Below, one piece after another: positions 23,537 through 28,468 of a DNA stretch of 28,949 nucleotides. The translations under genes and the position numbers were made by a program. Below the pieces are notes generated by a model. That model saw nothing but the letters and a program-made list of their open reading frames with translations, was not told where the DNA came from and ran no database searches. The DNA is from a virus, in the IMG/VR virus record IMGVR_UViG_3300042892_002274, positions 1 to 28,949 of that record. One strand, 5' to 3'. How positions within the stretch are numbered: position 1 is the stretch's first letter; each line of letters starts with the position of its first letter.

Positions 23537-24694
23537 GTGTTTAAATCAAGAGTATTATTACTATGTATTTCATTTTTATTGGTTTCTGCTGTTCCATCCC
23601 ACTCTGCCGTTAAAAAACCAACATCTAAGACTGTTGTTAAAAAGTCTGTTGTTAAAAAAATAGTAGTCAAGCCAATACAAACCAAATCTCCAACTGTAGA
23701 GTCACCTAAAGTTGTAGAGCCAACCCCAACTCCCACTCCAACGACACCTGCTCAACCAATTACTTTTGAGAATCTGGATTTTATTTGGACAAGCAGGGTT
23801 GCTCGTACTGAAATACTCACGGAATTTGCAAAGTTAAAGAAGCCTGATGGTGCTTACGAACTCTTTGTTGGACCAACGGTTGCTTCAGGAGATATTGTCG
23901 AAGAGAAGAGACTTTTAGATATTGCTACTACTATGTTTTCAGAATATTTTCTTCCAAAAAAGTTTCAGGTGGTTTATTTCTCAGAACGGGATGCTAGTTG
24001 GGCTGAAGAAACCAAAACTAAAATTGGCGCTGGATACCATACGACTTTTCAAGCAGAAATTGACAAATTGCCGTATAGATGTGATTTTGCTTTTGCAACA
24101 AAAGGTAAAGATCAAACACCTGCATATTTTTCTTGCCTAGATTCTAAAGTCTCTCGGGGCATCATGAATGCTTCAATTCCAATTCATGAATATTTTCATT
24201 TTGTACAACAAAAATACTCATGGCAAAAAATGCCATGTTGGATGTTAGAAGGATCTGCTACGTATTTTGGTGCAGCGTTAGGGATTGATAAAAATGATCC
24301 GACTGGAAAAATGTCCTTTGAGTTTACAAAAAATCTTGCATACCAATATGGTCCTGAAGGTCAATTCAATCCTGGTAGTTTAAATCAAAGCAACACACGA
24401 TTAATTGAAAAAATTGTAAGTGAGGTTGGACTCTTGGATTTGTTTATACAATTAGATAAAAATATGAACGAGTTAGGAAATACGTCTTGTACTTCATTAG
24501 GAGGTTACACCGTTGGTTCTATTGCAACAGAAGCATTAATTGCAGTCAAAGGATATAAAACCTATATGGATTTTGTGACAACTTTTTCAAATACTTCAGA
24601 TTGGAAGGCTGAATTTAAGAAGGCTTATGGATTATCAGCAGAGGATTTCTATTTGAAGTTAGCACCATACTTGCGTTATCGGATTACTGGTTAG
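23537..24694 (+). CDS. secreted HExxH zinc metallopeptidase-like protein
   Basis: Encodes 385 aa with a GTG start (GAAGGG 8 nt upstream). Residues 1-24 are a signal peptide (FKSRVLLLCISFLLVSAVPS, AxA-like cleavage after SHSA). A Lys/Val-rich region and a Pro-Thr linker (EPTPTPTPTTPAQP, 61-74) follow. The catalytic region has H217-E-Y-F-H221 preceded by NASIPI and, 17 residues on, WMLE238GSATYFG. This is the HExxH plus distal Glu arrangement of gluzincin metallopeptidases. Four Cys (182, 200, 234 and one near 325) could form disulfides. It resembles secreted actinobacterial proteins more than phage proteins, so host origin is likely (inference). It may digest host-surface or neighbouring-cell proteins. 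It has its own promoter. Confidence 0.8.
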   Translation: MFKSRVLLLCISFLLVSAVPSHSAVKKPTSKTVVKKSVVKKIVVKPIQTKSPTVESPKVVEPTPTPTPTTPAQPITFENLDFIWTSRVARTEILTEFAKLKKPDGAYELFVGPTVASGDIVEEKRLLDIATTMFSEYFLPKKFQVVYFSERDASWAEETKTKIGAGYHTTFQAEIDKLPYRCDFAFATKGKDQTPAYFSCLDSKVSRGIMNASIPIHEYFHFVQQKYSWQKMPCWMLEGSATYFGAALGIDKNDPTGKMSFEFTKNLAYQYGPEGQFNPGSLNQSNTRLIEKIVSEVGLLDLFIQLDKNMNELGNTSCTSLGGYTVGSIATEALIAVKGYKTYMDFVTTFSNTSDWKAEFKKAYGLSAEDFYLKLAPYLRYRITG

Positions 24695-24812
24695 GATTAG
24701 CAAATAGTTCGTCTTGGTGCCAATTAGGGTTTGGATCTAATACCGTTTGGCAATCGCAATGTTGACAAACCTCTTGTTGAAAAACCTTCAATGCAAAACC
24801 ATTGTTTTCCAT
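24684..24812 (-). CDS. small Cys-rich protein, 42 aa
   Basis: A short protein (MENNGFALKVF then CQHCDCQTVLDPNPNWHQDE) with a C-x2-C-x-C cluster, overlapping the metallopeptidase gene tail-to-tail by 11 nt. A longer in-frame ATG start exists at 24935, but it would begin right at the end of the upstream terminator. I chose 24812 because TATAAT lies exactly six nucleotides before it. Possibly metal-binding; function unknown. Confidence 0.55.
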   Translation of the reverse strand: MENNGFALKVFQQEVCQHCDCQTVLDPNPNWHQDELFANPNQ

Positions 24813-24818
24813 ATATTC

Positions 24819-24824
24819 ATTATA
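24819..24824 (-). promoter_or_regulatory. leaderless -10 box (TATAAT-N6-ATG) for 24684-24812
   Basis: TATAAT on the minus strand ends six nucleotides before the ATG at 24812. It lies downstream of the terminator at 24934-24971, so this gene must be separately initiated. Confidence 0.5.
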
Positions 24825-24933
24825 TACCCGATTTTCTAATTTTCTGAAAAATTTTATATTTGGGAAAAGTGGTTTTACAGAAATCTGAATATATTTTGCA
24901 GATGTACGATACATACATACAAAAAAAATAAAC

Positions 24934-24971
24934 AAAAAAAATTAGTGAGCACACCATAGAGATGTGCCCAC
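24934..24971 (-). terminator. intrinsic terminator of the 24986-25692 operon
   Basis: Read on the minus strand, GTGGGCACA (24971-24963) pairs with TGTGCTCAC (24953-24945), with one G-U pair, across a 9-nt loop. It is followed by TAATTTTTTTT. It lies 15 nt after the stop of the 58-aa gene. Confidence 0.85.
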
Positions 24972-24985
24972 CATATCTATTTGCT

Positions 24986-25162
24986 TTACTGTGTACCTTG
25001 TACCCACCCATTCAATCCTAATAAATCACAATCAACTCTTACCCGTGTTGATTTATTTAATCGCTTAGGCAAGTTATCAACGAAGACGTGCGCCTTAGCA
25101 ATCTCATCAAAGGACATTTTCTTTTCTGTTCCTTGTGTTGTTGTTAATGTAATCGTTATCAT
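24986..25162 (-). CDS. hypothetical 58-aa protein, last gene of minus-strand operon
   Basis: The ATG at 25162 overlaps the region after the previous stop by a 3-nt gap, with GAAGGAG upstream inside that gene. The product begins MITITLTTTQGTEKKMSFDE and ends VDCDLLGLNGWVQGTQ. It is a small mixed alpha/beta protein without recognised motifs. It is directly followed by the terminator. Confidence 0.65.
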   Translation of the reverse strand: MITITLTTTQGTEKKMSFDEIAKAHVFVDNLPKRLNKSTRVRVDCDLLGLNGWVQGTQ

Positions 25163-25165
25163 TTT

Positions 25166-25282
25166 TTATTCTCCTTCACATTCGCATGGCATGACTAGCG
25201 TTCCTTCTGTACCGTAAAAAACAAATCCTGCGCTGTTACACTCAACGCAATCAACCGCTATAACATCTAATAAATTACCCAT
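25166..25282 (-). CDS. small zinc-finger-like protein, 38 aa
   Basis: It begins MGNLLDVIAVDCVECNSAGF and ends TLVMPCECEGE, giving C-x2-C and C-x-C pairs spaced like a small zinc knuckle. It starts 2 nt after the stop of the 72-aa gene, with a GGAG about 10 nt upstream. Probably part of the early minus-strand operon; binding partner unknown. Confidence 0.65.
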   Translation of the reverse strand: MGNLLDVIAVDCVECNSAGFVFYGTEGTLVMPCECEGE

Positions 25283-25284
25283 TT

Positions 25285-25503
25285 CTATAAACTCCAATCT
25301 ATACTAGGATTCAATCTAGAGTTGCGTAATGCGAACTCTGTTCGCTCAATCTCACTCATAGAGTTGAGTATTGACTGAGCCTTAGCGATACTATTTCGTA
25401 TCTCTTTTTTCTTCCACTCTGGAAGCGAATCACCTCTATAATTAGGGGACTTTCTATCGAATGGTACTTGTTGCCATTCATCTTGATTTGTAAAGTAAGT
25501 CAT
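25285..25503 (-). CDS. hypothetical 72-aa protein
   Basis: The ATG abuts the previous stop (TAAATG), with GAGG upstream. Hydrophilic: N-terminal FTNQDEWQQVPFDRKSPNYR, then a predicted helix (PEWKKKEIRNSIAKAQSILN) and acidic/basic tail. Its size and position next to the divergent control region would fit a small early regulator or host-takeover protein, but no helix-turn-helix is evident. Confidence 0.65.
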   Translation of the reverse strand: MTYFTNQDEWQQVPFDRKSPNYRGDSLPEWKKKEIRNSIAKAQSILNSMSEIERTEFALRNSRLNPSIDWSL

Positions 25504-25692
25504 TTATTTTACCTCGAATTCTTCGATATAGTTAATTTTATAATTGAAACCTTCTGTAGTTCCAAAGTTTTTTAATATATTTTCTAAACGCTTAGCATCT
25601 TCTTTTTTGATAAATGCTTCTGCTTTTTTTATTGTTGAGAAGGTGCCTATTGCGCCATCCTCGTAGTTCTCGAACACTTGGTATATTTTCAT
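25504..25692 (-). CDS. hypothetical 62-aa protein, first gene of minus-strand operon
   Basis: Of the possible starts, the ATG at 25692 has AGAAAGG 6 nt upstream. Longer in-frame starts run into the control region and are unlikely. Product: MKIYQVFENYEDGAIGTFST then KKAEAFIKKEDAKRLENILK, which reads as beta-beta-alpha-beta, similar to small phage proteins of unknown role. It is preceded by the TGTCAG-class promoter at 25742-25763. Confidence 0.7.
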   Translation of the reverse strand: MKIYQVFENYEDGAIGTFSTIKKAEAFIKKEDAKRLENILKNFGTTEGFNYKINYIEEFEVK

Positions 25693-25741
25693 TTTAAGCC
25701 TTTCTAGTTTAGGGACTTTCCCTAACTTCCTTATACCCTGA

Positions 25742-25763
25742 ATTATACACAAACCGACTGACA
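25742..25763 (-). promoter_or_regulatory. TGTCAG-N10-TATAAT promoter of the minus-strand operon
   Basis: TGTCAG (25758-25763) and TATAAT (25742-25747) on the minus strand are spaced by 10 nt. A TTGAGA hexamer upstream also gives a 17-nt spacer. A copy of the ATGTCCG motif lies 22 nt further upstream. Confidence 0.6.
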
Positions 25764-25960
25764 TTCTCAAATCGAGAATCGGGCGATTTCGGACATTTTG
25801 CAAAAGTGTAATGTACCTCACATAACAAACTAGGGCAAAACGGACATCACATGTCGATTCACATGTCGGCGCCCGAAATGTCCGATTTGTGCTATGTGAT
25901 GTAACACACATTGAGAGTTGTCCGATTTGTCTGATAATTACTTGACATAACAACTGCAAA

Positions 25961-25982
25961 TGTCAGTGGTGCCTGTTATAAT
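25961..25982 (+). promoter_or_regulatory. TGTCAG-N10-TATAAT promoter for 26013-26183
   Basis: TGTCAG (25961-25966), 10 nt, TATAAT (25977-25982), then a leader starting ATAACAACAA seven nucleotides after the -10. The TGTCAG is part of an inverted repeat TGACAT-N11-ATGTCA (25943-25965). Confidence 0.6.
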
Positions 25983-25997
25983 AAAACTATAACAACA

Positions 25998-26025
25998 AGA
26001 AAGGTGGTCAAAATGACTACATTAA
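25998..26025 (+). repeat. 28-nt leader/start repeat, copy 1
   Basis: AGAAAGGTGGTCAA, the ATG and the following ACTACATTAA recur at 26257-26284 with a single mismatch. They cover the ribosome site and first codons of two unrelated small genes. Confidence 0.75.
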
Positions 26026-26183
26026 TCCTAATGCCCCTAAATCGGTACTATTTAACCGATTACACCCAATTCACCCACTGCGACGAGGTTCAATACCGCC
26101 ACTATTGCGAAAAGCATTTCGAGGCGCAAGGTTGCTACTATTGCGAGTTTGACCCTTATGAGCCTTGCGAGTGTGATCAGTAA
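26013..26183 (+). CDS. small Cys-rich protein, 56 aa
   Basis: Starts with the duplicated leader (AAAGGTGG 6 nt before the ATG). Product: MTTLILMPLNRYYLTDYTQF, then cysteines in HCDEVQYRHYCEKHF, GCYYCEF and PCECDQ. Seven Cys and several His make metal binding likely. It is the first gene right of the divergent control region, so it is likely expressed early. No family recognised. Confidence 0.65.
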   Translation: MTTLILMPLNRYYLTDYTQFTHCDEVQYRHYCEKHFEAQGCYYCEFDPYEPCECDQ

Positions 26184-26215
26184 CACACCCGACACGAGTC
26201 CAAAATGGGCTTAAA

Positions 26216-26237
26216 TGTCAGACCCCTCTGCTAGACT
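26216..26237 (+). promoter_or_regulatory. TGTCAG-N10-TAGACT promoter for 26272 operon
   Basis: TGTCAG (26216-26221), 10 nt, TAGACT (26232-26237), then TACACC and ATAACAACAA, matching the other right-arm promoters. A CCAAAATGGG element lies just upstream and recurs inverted near 27021-27031. Confidence 0.6.
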
Positions 26238-26256
26238 TACACCATAACAACAAAAA

Positions 26257-26284
26257 AGAAAGGTGGTCAATATGACTACATTAA
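26257..26284 (+). repeat. 28-nt leader/start repeat, copy 2
   Basis: Second copy of the 25998-26025 segment, 27 of 28 positions identical, again spanning ribosome site and first codons. Confidence 0.75.
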
Positions 26285-26451
26285 CAATAAACAAAATCCA
26301 TACCCATACTCCTTTCAAGAGTGCTATCTCTATCGTTGATGAGGTTGCCTATACTTTCTGTATAGAGTGTGAACAAAATATCGAGTCCTTCTATATTGAC
26401 TTTGATAGTGACCGCTTAGGTCGTTGGTCAAAATGGGAGGTATCTAAATAA
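26272..26451 (+). CDS. small CxxC protein, 59 aa
   Basis: The ATG at 26272 is preferred over the GTG at 26263 because of the AAAGGTGG ribosome site and the repeat shared with 26013. Product: MTTLTINKIHTHTPFKSAIS, FCIECEQNIES, YIDFDSDRLGRWSKWEVSK. One C-x2-C and His residues suggest a half zinc ribbon. It shares only its first four codons with the 56-aa gene. It overlaps the next gene by 1 nt (TAATG). Confidence 0.7.
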   Translation: MTTLTINKIHTHTPFKSAISIVDEVAYTFCIECEQNIESFYIDFDSDRLGRWSKWEVSK

Positions 26452-26609
26452 TGATGACACGCAAACACTACCAAGAGGTAGCAGATATTCTAAAAAATAC
26501 TGATATGCCTGCTGGCGTACTTGAAACTTTGATAATGGATTTCTCTGATTTCTTTGAGAGAGATAATTCCAATTTTAATTCCGAACTATTTGAAAAGGCG
26601 TGTAAATAA
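26451..26609 (+). CDS. hypothetical 52-aa protein, paralog of 27096-27284
   Basis: Start overlaps the previous stop. It begins MMTRKHYQEVADILKNTDMP and continues VLETLIMDFSDFFERDNSNF then ELFEKACK. The 62-aa product at 27096 has the same plan (MMTRKDYVNVSDIL, LIMDFADFFQADNDNF, KFENACY). They are clear paralogs, both all-helical and acidic. The C-terminus overlaps the membrane-protein start (TAATG). Confidence 0.7.
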   Translation: MMTRKHYQEVADILKNTDMPAGVLETLIMDFSDFFERDNSNFNSELFEKACK

Positions 26610-26719
26610 TGAACTATTGGGCTCTAATATCTTTCGTATCTGCTGGACTTGTTGCGCTTGCTGGCGTACTAGCCTTTGGCTTATTGCTAAGGGCTGAGAA
26701 ATATGGGTGGGATGAATGA
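26609..26719 (+). CDS. single-TM small membrane protein, 36 aa
   Basis: MNYWALISFVSAGLVALAGV then LAFGLLLRAEKYGWDE: one hydrophobic helix of ~25 residues with a short charged cytoplasmic tail. Coupled at both ends (TAATG before, ATGA after). It could be a membrane anchor, an antiholin-like or a host-interaction peptide. Confidence 0.6.
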   Translation: MNYWALISFVSAGLVALAGVLAFGLLLRAEKYGWDE

Positions 26720-26901
26720 AATATAAATTAGATAGTGCGTGTGCGTATTGTCCTGATTGTAATTTTGGTCAGGACTCTTGGGATAGGACTTGTATCTCTT
26801 GCGGTGAACAATCTCTAGTGAGTGGCTTTCGCTATATAGATTTAATAAATCTAAAGTATGTATATAGCGACGCACCACCACAAGAAATATTGGAGTTATA
26901 A
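26716..26901 (+). CDS. small double-CxxC zinc-ribbon-like protein, 61 aa
   Basis: The ATG overlaps the previous stop by 4 nt. Cysteines at C-A-Y-C-P-D-C (near residues 9-15) and C-I-S-C (near residues 26-29) form a compact zinc-ribbon-like pair, followed by a hydrophobic strand (SGFRYIDLINLKYVYS). It ends just before the candidate origin region. Probably nucleic-acid or protein binding. Confidence 0.7.
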   Translation: MKYKLDSACAYCPDCNFGQDSWDRTCISCGEQSLVSGFRYIDLINLKYVYSDAPPQEILEL

Positions 26902-27095
26902 AACCCTTATATTTCAATGTAACGCACTCGGGCGTGTCGCACACATGTGATTGTGGATAACCTTGTGGATAACTTATGTGGGCTATCTCACAAAACTAAT
27001 TTAAGAAATGTCCGATTTATCCCCATTTTGGATTGGTGTTTGTCAGTGGCTTAGGCTAGACTTAGAATATAACAACAACGAAGGGAAAACCTATA
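26902..27095. other. 194-bp intergenic region with DnaA boxes, candidate replication origin
   Basis: Two perfect DnaA-type 9-mers TGTGGATAA are seen at 26952-26960 and 26964-26972, 12 bp apart and in the same orientation. An 8-of-9 match TTATCCCCA lies in the opposite orientation at 27017-27025. CACATGTG (26942-26949) and an ATGTCCGATTTAT copy (27008-27020) are also present. The cluster precedes a TGTCAG promoter. Confidence 0.55.
27041..27062 (+). promoter_or_regulatory. TGTCAG-N10-TAGACT promoter for 27096 operon
   Basis: TGTCAG (27041-27046), 10 nt, TAGACT (27057-27062), TAGAAT, then ATAACAACAACGAAGGG. An ATGTCCGATTT motif lies 20 bp upstream. Confidence 0.6.
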
Positions 27096-27284
27096 ATGAT
27101 GACAAGAAAAGACTATGTTAATGTATCGGATATTTTGCGAGCATACCAAGATGAAATACCTCAAACTTTATTCGAGGATTTAATAATGGATTTCGCAGAT
27201 TTCTTTCAAGCAGACAACGACAATTTTTCACCAGAGAAATTTGAAAATGCTTGCTATAATTCTACTATGAAAGTTGGTGCGTAA
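27096..27284 (+). CDS. hypothetical 62-aa protein, paralog of 26451-26609
   Basis: An all-helical acidic protein sharing MMTRK, LIMDF(A/S)DFF and F.(N/K)AC with the 52-aa protein about 640 bp upstream. It carries an extra ~8-residue tail. The start follows the CGAAGGG leader at long spacing; a second in-frame ATG lies 3 nt later. It is the first gene of the second right-arm operon and overlaps the next ATG by 1 nt. Function unknown. Confidence 0.7.
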   Translation: MMTRKDYVNVSDILRAYQDEIPQTLFEDLIMDFADFFQADNDNFSPEKFENACYNSTMKVGA

Positions 27285-27493
27285 TGAGTTACACTTATTC
27301 ATTCGAAAGAGTTACACCAGAAACTGACGGGTATGGAGATACTATTTTTGATACCCCAGAAGTTGACACAATTCCTGCAGATCTTTATTCTGATTGGACA
27401 GATGAGGACTTAGCAGAATATGAGGCGTACTATGAGGAACACTATGACGAAACAGAGGAACTACAACAGGAAGCGAGAAACAACAATGAATAA
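27284..27493 (+). CDS. acidic 69-aa protein
   Basis: Very acidic (TDEDLAEYEAYYEEHYDETE) with a beta-like N-terminus (SYTYSFERVTPETDGYGDTI). Such proteins sometimes mimic DNA or bind host proteins, but nothing specific is visible here. Coupled by 1-nt overlap to the gene before and an 8-nt overlap with the next. Confidence 0.65.
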   Translation: MSYTYSFERVTPETDGYGDTIFDTPEVDTIPADLYSDWTDEDLAEYEAYYEEHYDETEELQQEARNNNE

Positions 27494-27689
27494 CACTCTA
27501 ACAGTAGAGACCCCTATCATCTTTAAACACACACTAAACCTAAACGACTATCCACAATTTAACCAGATGAGTGAGGAAGTAATTAAAACTTTTCTTACTG
27601 GAATGGTCGTGGCTGTCTTTGAATTAAAAGAAATGGAAAAGAAAGTCAATAAGTACAACAATGGATCTTATTGTGAGGTGATTGTTTAA
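27486..27689 (+). CDS. hypothetical 67-aa protein
   Basis: The ATG at 27486 is chosen because it follows the end of the previous gene and a GAAGCGAG stretch. A longer start at 27420 would run antiparallel in content through the acidic gene. Product: NNTLTVETPIIFKHTLNLND, SEEVIKTFLTGMVVAVFELK, GSYCEVIV. Small alpha/beta. It overlaps the next ATG by 1 nt. Confidence 0.65.
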   Translation: MNNTLTVETPIIFKHTLNLNDYPQFNQMSEEVIKTFLTGMVVAVFELKEMEKKVNKYNNGSYCEVIV

Positions 27690-27994
27690 TGGGTAACAAT
27701 TTATCTACTGAGTTGGCTAGCGGGGATTTCAATATCCCCCTAGAAACTGCGATCACTATTCAGTTGCGTAGTAATCACTACCCGCCCATTCCTCATTCAA
27801 TGGTATCTGTATGCGTTGAAGCAATTACCGCATATAATGACGGACTAACACAAAAACTAATTGAGTTGCCTTGCGATGGATTAGATAGAAATGGCGAGCC
27901 ATTCCAAATTACTTGGAAAGGTGAGCGATTTGCGCCAGCAGATGCAATTATTGAATCTCACCACTTATGGGAATGGATATATGACAATGACTAA
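27689..27994 (+). CDS. conserved-looking phage protein, 101 aa
   Basis: Sequence highlights: NLSTELASGDFNIPLETAIT, LRSNHYPPIPHSMVSVCVEA, KGERFAPADAIIESHHLWEW. I recall similar YPPIP.SM..VC.EAI phrases in early-region actinophage proteins but cannot name the family. No membrane segment. It overlaps the small helical gene that follows by 14 nt. Confidence 0.65.
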   Translation: MGNNLSTELASGDFNIPLETAITIQLRSNHYPPIPHSMVSVCVEAITAYNDGLTQKLIELPCDGLDRNGEPFQITWKGERFAPADAIIESHHLWEWIYDND

Positions 27995-28079
27995 AACACT
28001 ACAAGAAAAGTTAGATGAAGCATCCTTAGCACTAGAGCCAGTGCTTTGGGAAATACTAAAAGAAATTGAGGAAAATTAA
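27981..28079 (+). CDS. short helical protein, ~32 aa
   Basis: Starts at ATG 27981 (or 27987, 6 nt later). Product from the second start: MTKTLQEKLDEASLALEPVL, WEILKEIEEN. It overlaps the 101-aa gene by 14 nt and ends 1 nt before the next ATG. A short amphipathic helical peptide of unknown role. Confidence 0.5.
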   Translation: MTMTKTLQEKLDEASLALEPVLWEILKEIEEN

Positions 28080-28080
28080 A

Positions 28081-28230
28081 ATGATAACAAACCTAGATAT
28101 AATCGCTATAACAATCGCACTTGCAGGATCTTGCTTAGTAATGATTTTGCAATTTAATTATATTAGAAAACAAAAAGATAGTATTTATATTTTGCAAACT
28201 CTAAACAAAAAACTTATGCATAGAAAATAA
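28081..28230 (+). CDS. single-TM small membrane protein, 49 aa
   Basis: MITNLDIIAITIALAGSCLV, MILQFNYIRKQKDSIYIL, then a basic tail. One TM helix at residues ~6-26. GAGGAAAAT lies upstream. It ends the second right-arm operon before a UUCG stem-loop. Confidence 0.6.
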   Translation: MITNLDIIAITIALAGSCLVMILQFNYIRKQKDSIYILQTLNKKLMHRK

Positions 28231-28235
28231 TAAAA

Positions 28236-28247
28236 GCCCTTCGGGGT
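28236..28247 (+). other. short UUCG stem-loop after the small-gene operon
   Basis: GCCC-TTCG-GGGT with a stable C(UUCG)G loop but no downstream T-run on this strand. It could slow or pause transcription, or define an mRNA 3' end. Confidence 0.35.
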
Positions 28248-28256
28248 CACATGTGA

Positions 28257-28270
28257 ATGTCCGTTTTGTC
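28257..28270 (+). promoter_or_regulatory. ATGTCCGTTTTGTC motif copy upstream of 28322 promoter
   Basis: Sixth copy of the dispersed ATGTCCGWTTTGTC element, 16 bp upstream of the TTGACT box at 28287. CACATGTG also lies immediately upstream. Confidence 0.55.
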
Positions 28271-28286
28271 TAGAATCTCCCAGGAA

Positions 28287-28315
28287 TTGACTTTGGCTTA
28301 ACCAAATGATAAAAT
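28287..28315 (+). promoter_or_regulatory. leaderless promoter (TTGACT-N17-TAAAAT-N6-ATG) for 28322
   Basis: Complete -35 and -10 boxes with 17-nt spacing. The -10 ends six nucleotides before the ATG at 28322, which makes a leaderless transcript the simplest reading. Confidence 0.7.
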
Positions 28316-28321
28316 TATCCT

Positions 28322-28468
28322 ATGACAAAAAAGACAGATGAGGAGTTACGTATCCTAATGGAATTACGTAGATCTAATGCTGCTTCCTATGTCCCGTCAA
28401 AAAAAGTTTACGTACGCAAGAAAAAACACCCTAAATTGTCAGTGCAGGAAGGTATAATAGAACCATGA
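28322..28468 (+). CDS. basic 48-aa protein
   Basis: MTKKTDEELRILMELRRSNA, ASYVPSKKVYVRKKKHPKLS, VQEGIIEP. Strongly basic and helical at the start. No ribosome site, and the start is six nucleotides after TAAAAT. Its stop overlaps the GP88-like ATG (ATGA), so the two are coupled. The 3' part contains the promoter for the next gene. Possibly a nucleic-acid-binding protein. Confidence 0.65.
   Translation: MTKKTDEELRILMELRRSNAASYVPSKKVYVRKKKHPKLSVQEGIIEP
28437..28458 (+). promoter_or_regulatory. TGTCAG-N10-TATAAT promoter, leaderless, for 28465
   Basis: TGTCAG (28437-28442), 10 nt, TATAAT (28453-28458), then six nucleotides to the ATG at 28465. This copy combines both signals of the window and lies within the upstream gene. 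Confidence 0.6.

Larger units (their letters stand above)
25693..26012. promoter_or_regulatory. divergent early control region (320 bp, no gene)
   Basis: Lies between the minus-strand operon (first gene at 25692) and the plus-strand early genes (from 26013). It contains two TGTCAG-class promoters facing outwards and four copies of ATGTCCGWTTTGTC: 25786-25796 and 25836-25847 on the minus strand, 25878-25890 and 25918-25931 on the plus strand. It also holds a 12-bp-spaced tandem repeat TCACATGTCG (25847-25856, 25859-25868) and an AAATCG/CGATTT inverted repeat near 25770-25789. No coding frame is convincing. It resembles a genetic switch or divergent operator region. Confidence 0.7.

Noticed and set aside
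24813-24935. Longer N-terminus of the 42-aa Cys-rich gene
   Set aside because: The longer start lies at the foot of a terminator and leaves no room for a promoter. The start at 24812 matches the TATAAT-N6 rule.
25786-25931. CRISPR array
   Set aside because: The repeated ATGTCCG elements are short, in both orientations and irregularly spaced, with no uniform spacers.
25693-25959. N-terminal extension of the 62-aa gene across the control region
   Set aside because: It is read through operator-like repeats and a promoter, has unusual Cys/Arg-rich composition, and a better start with AGAAAGG exists at 25692.
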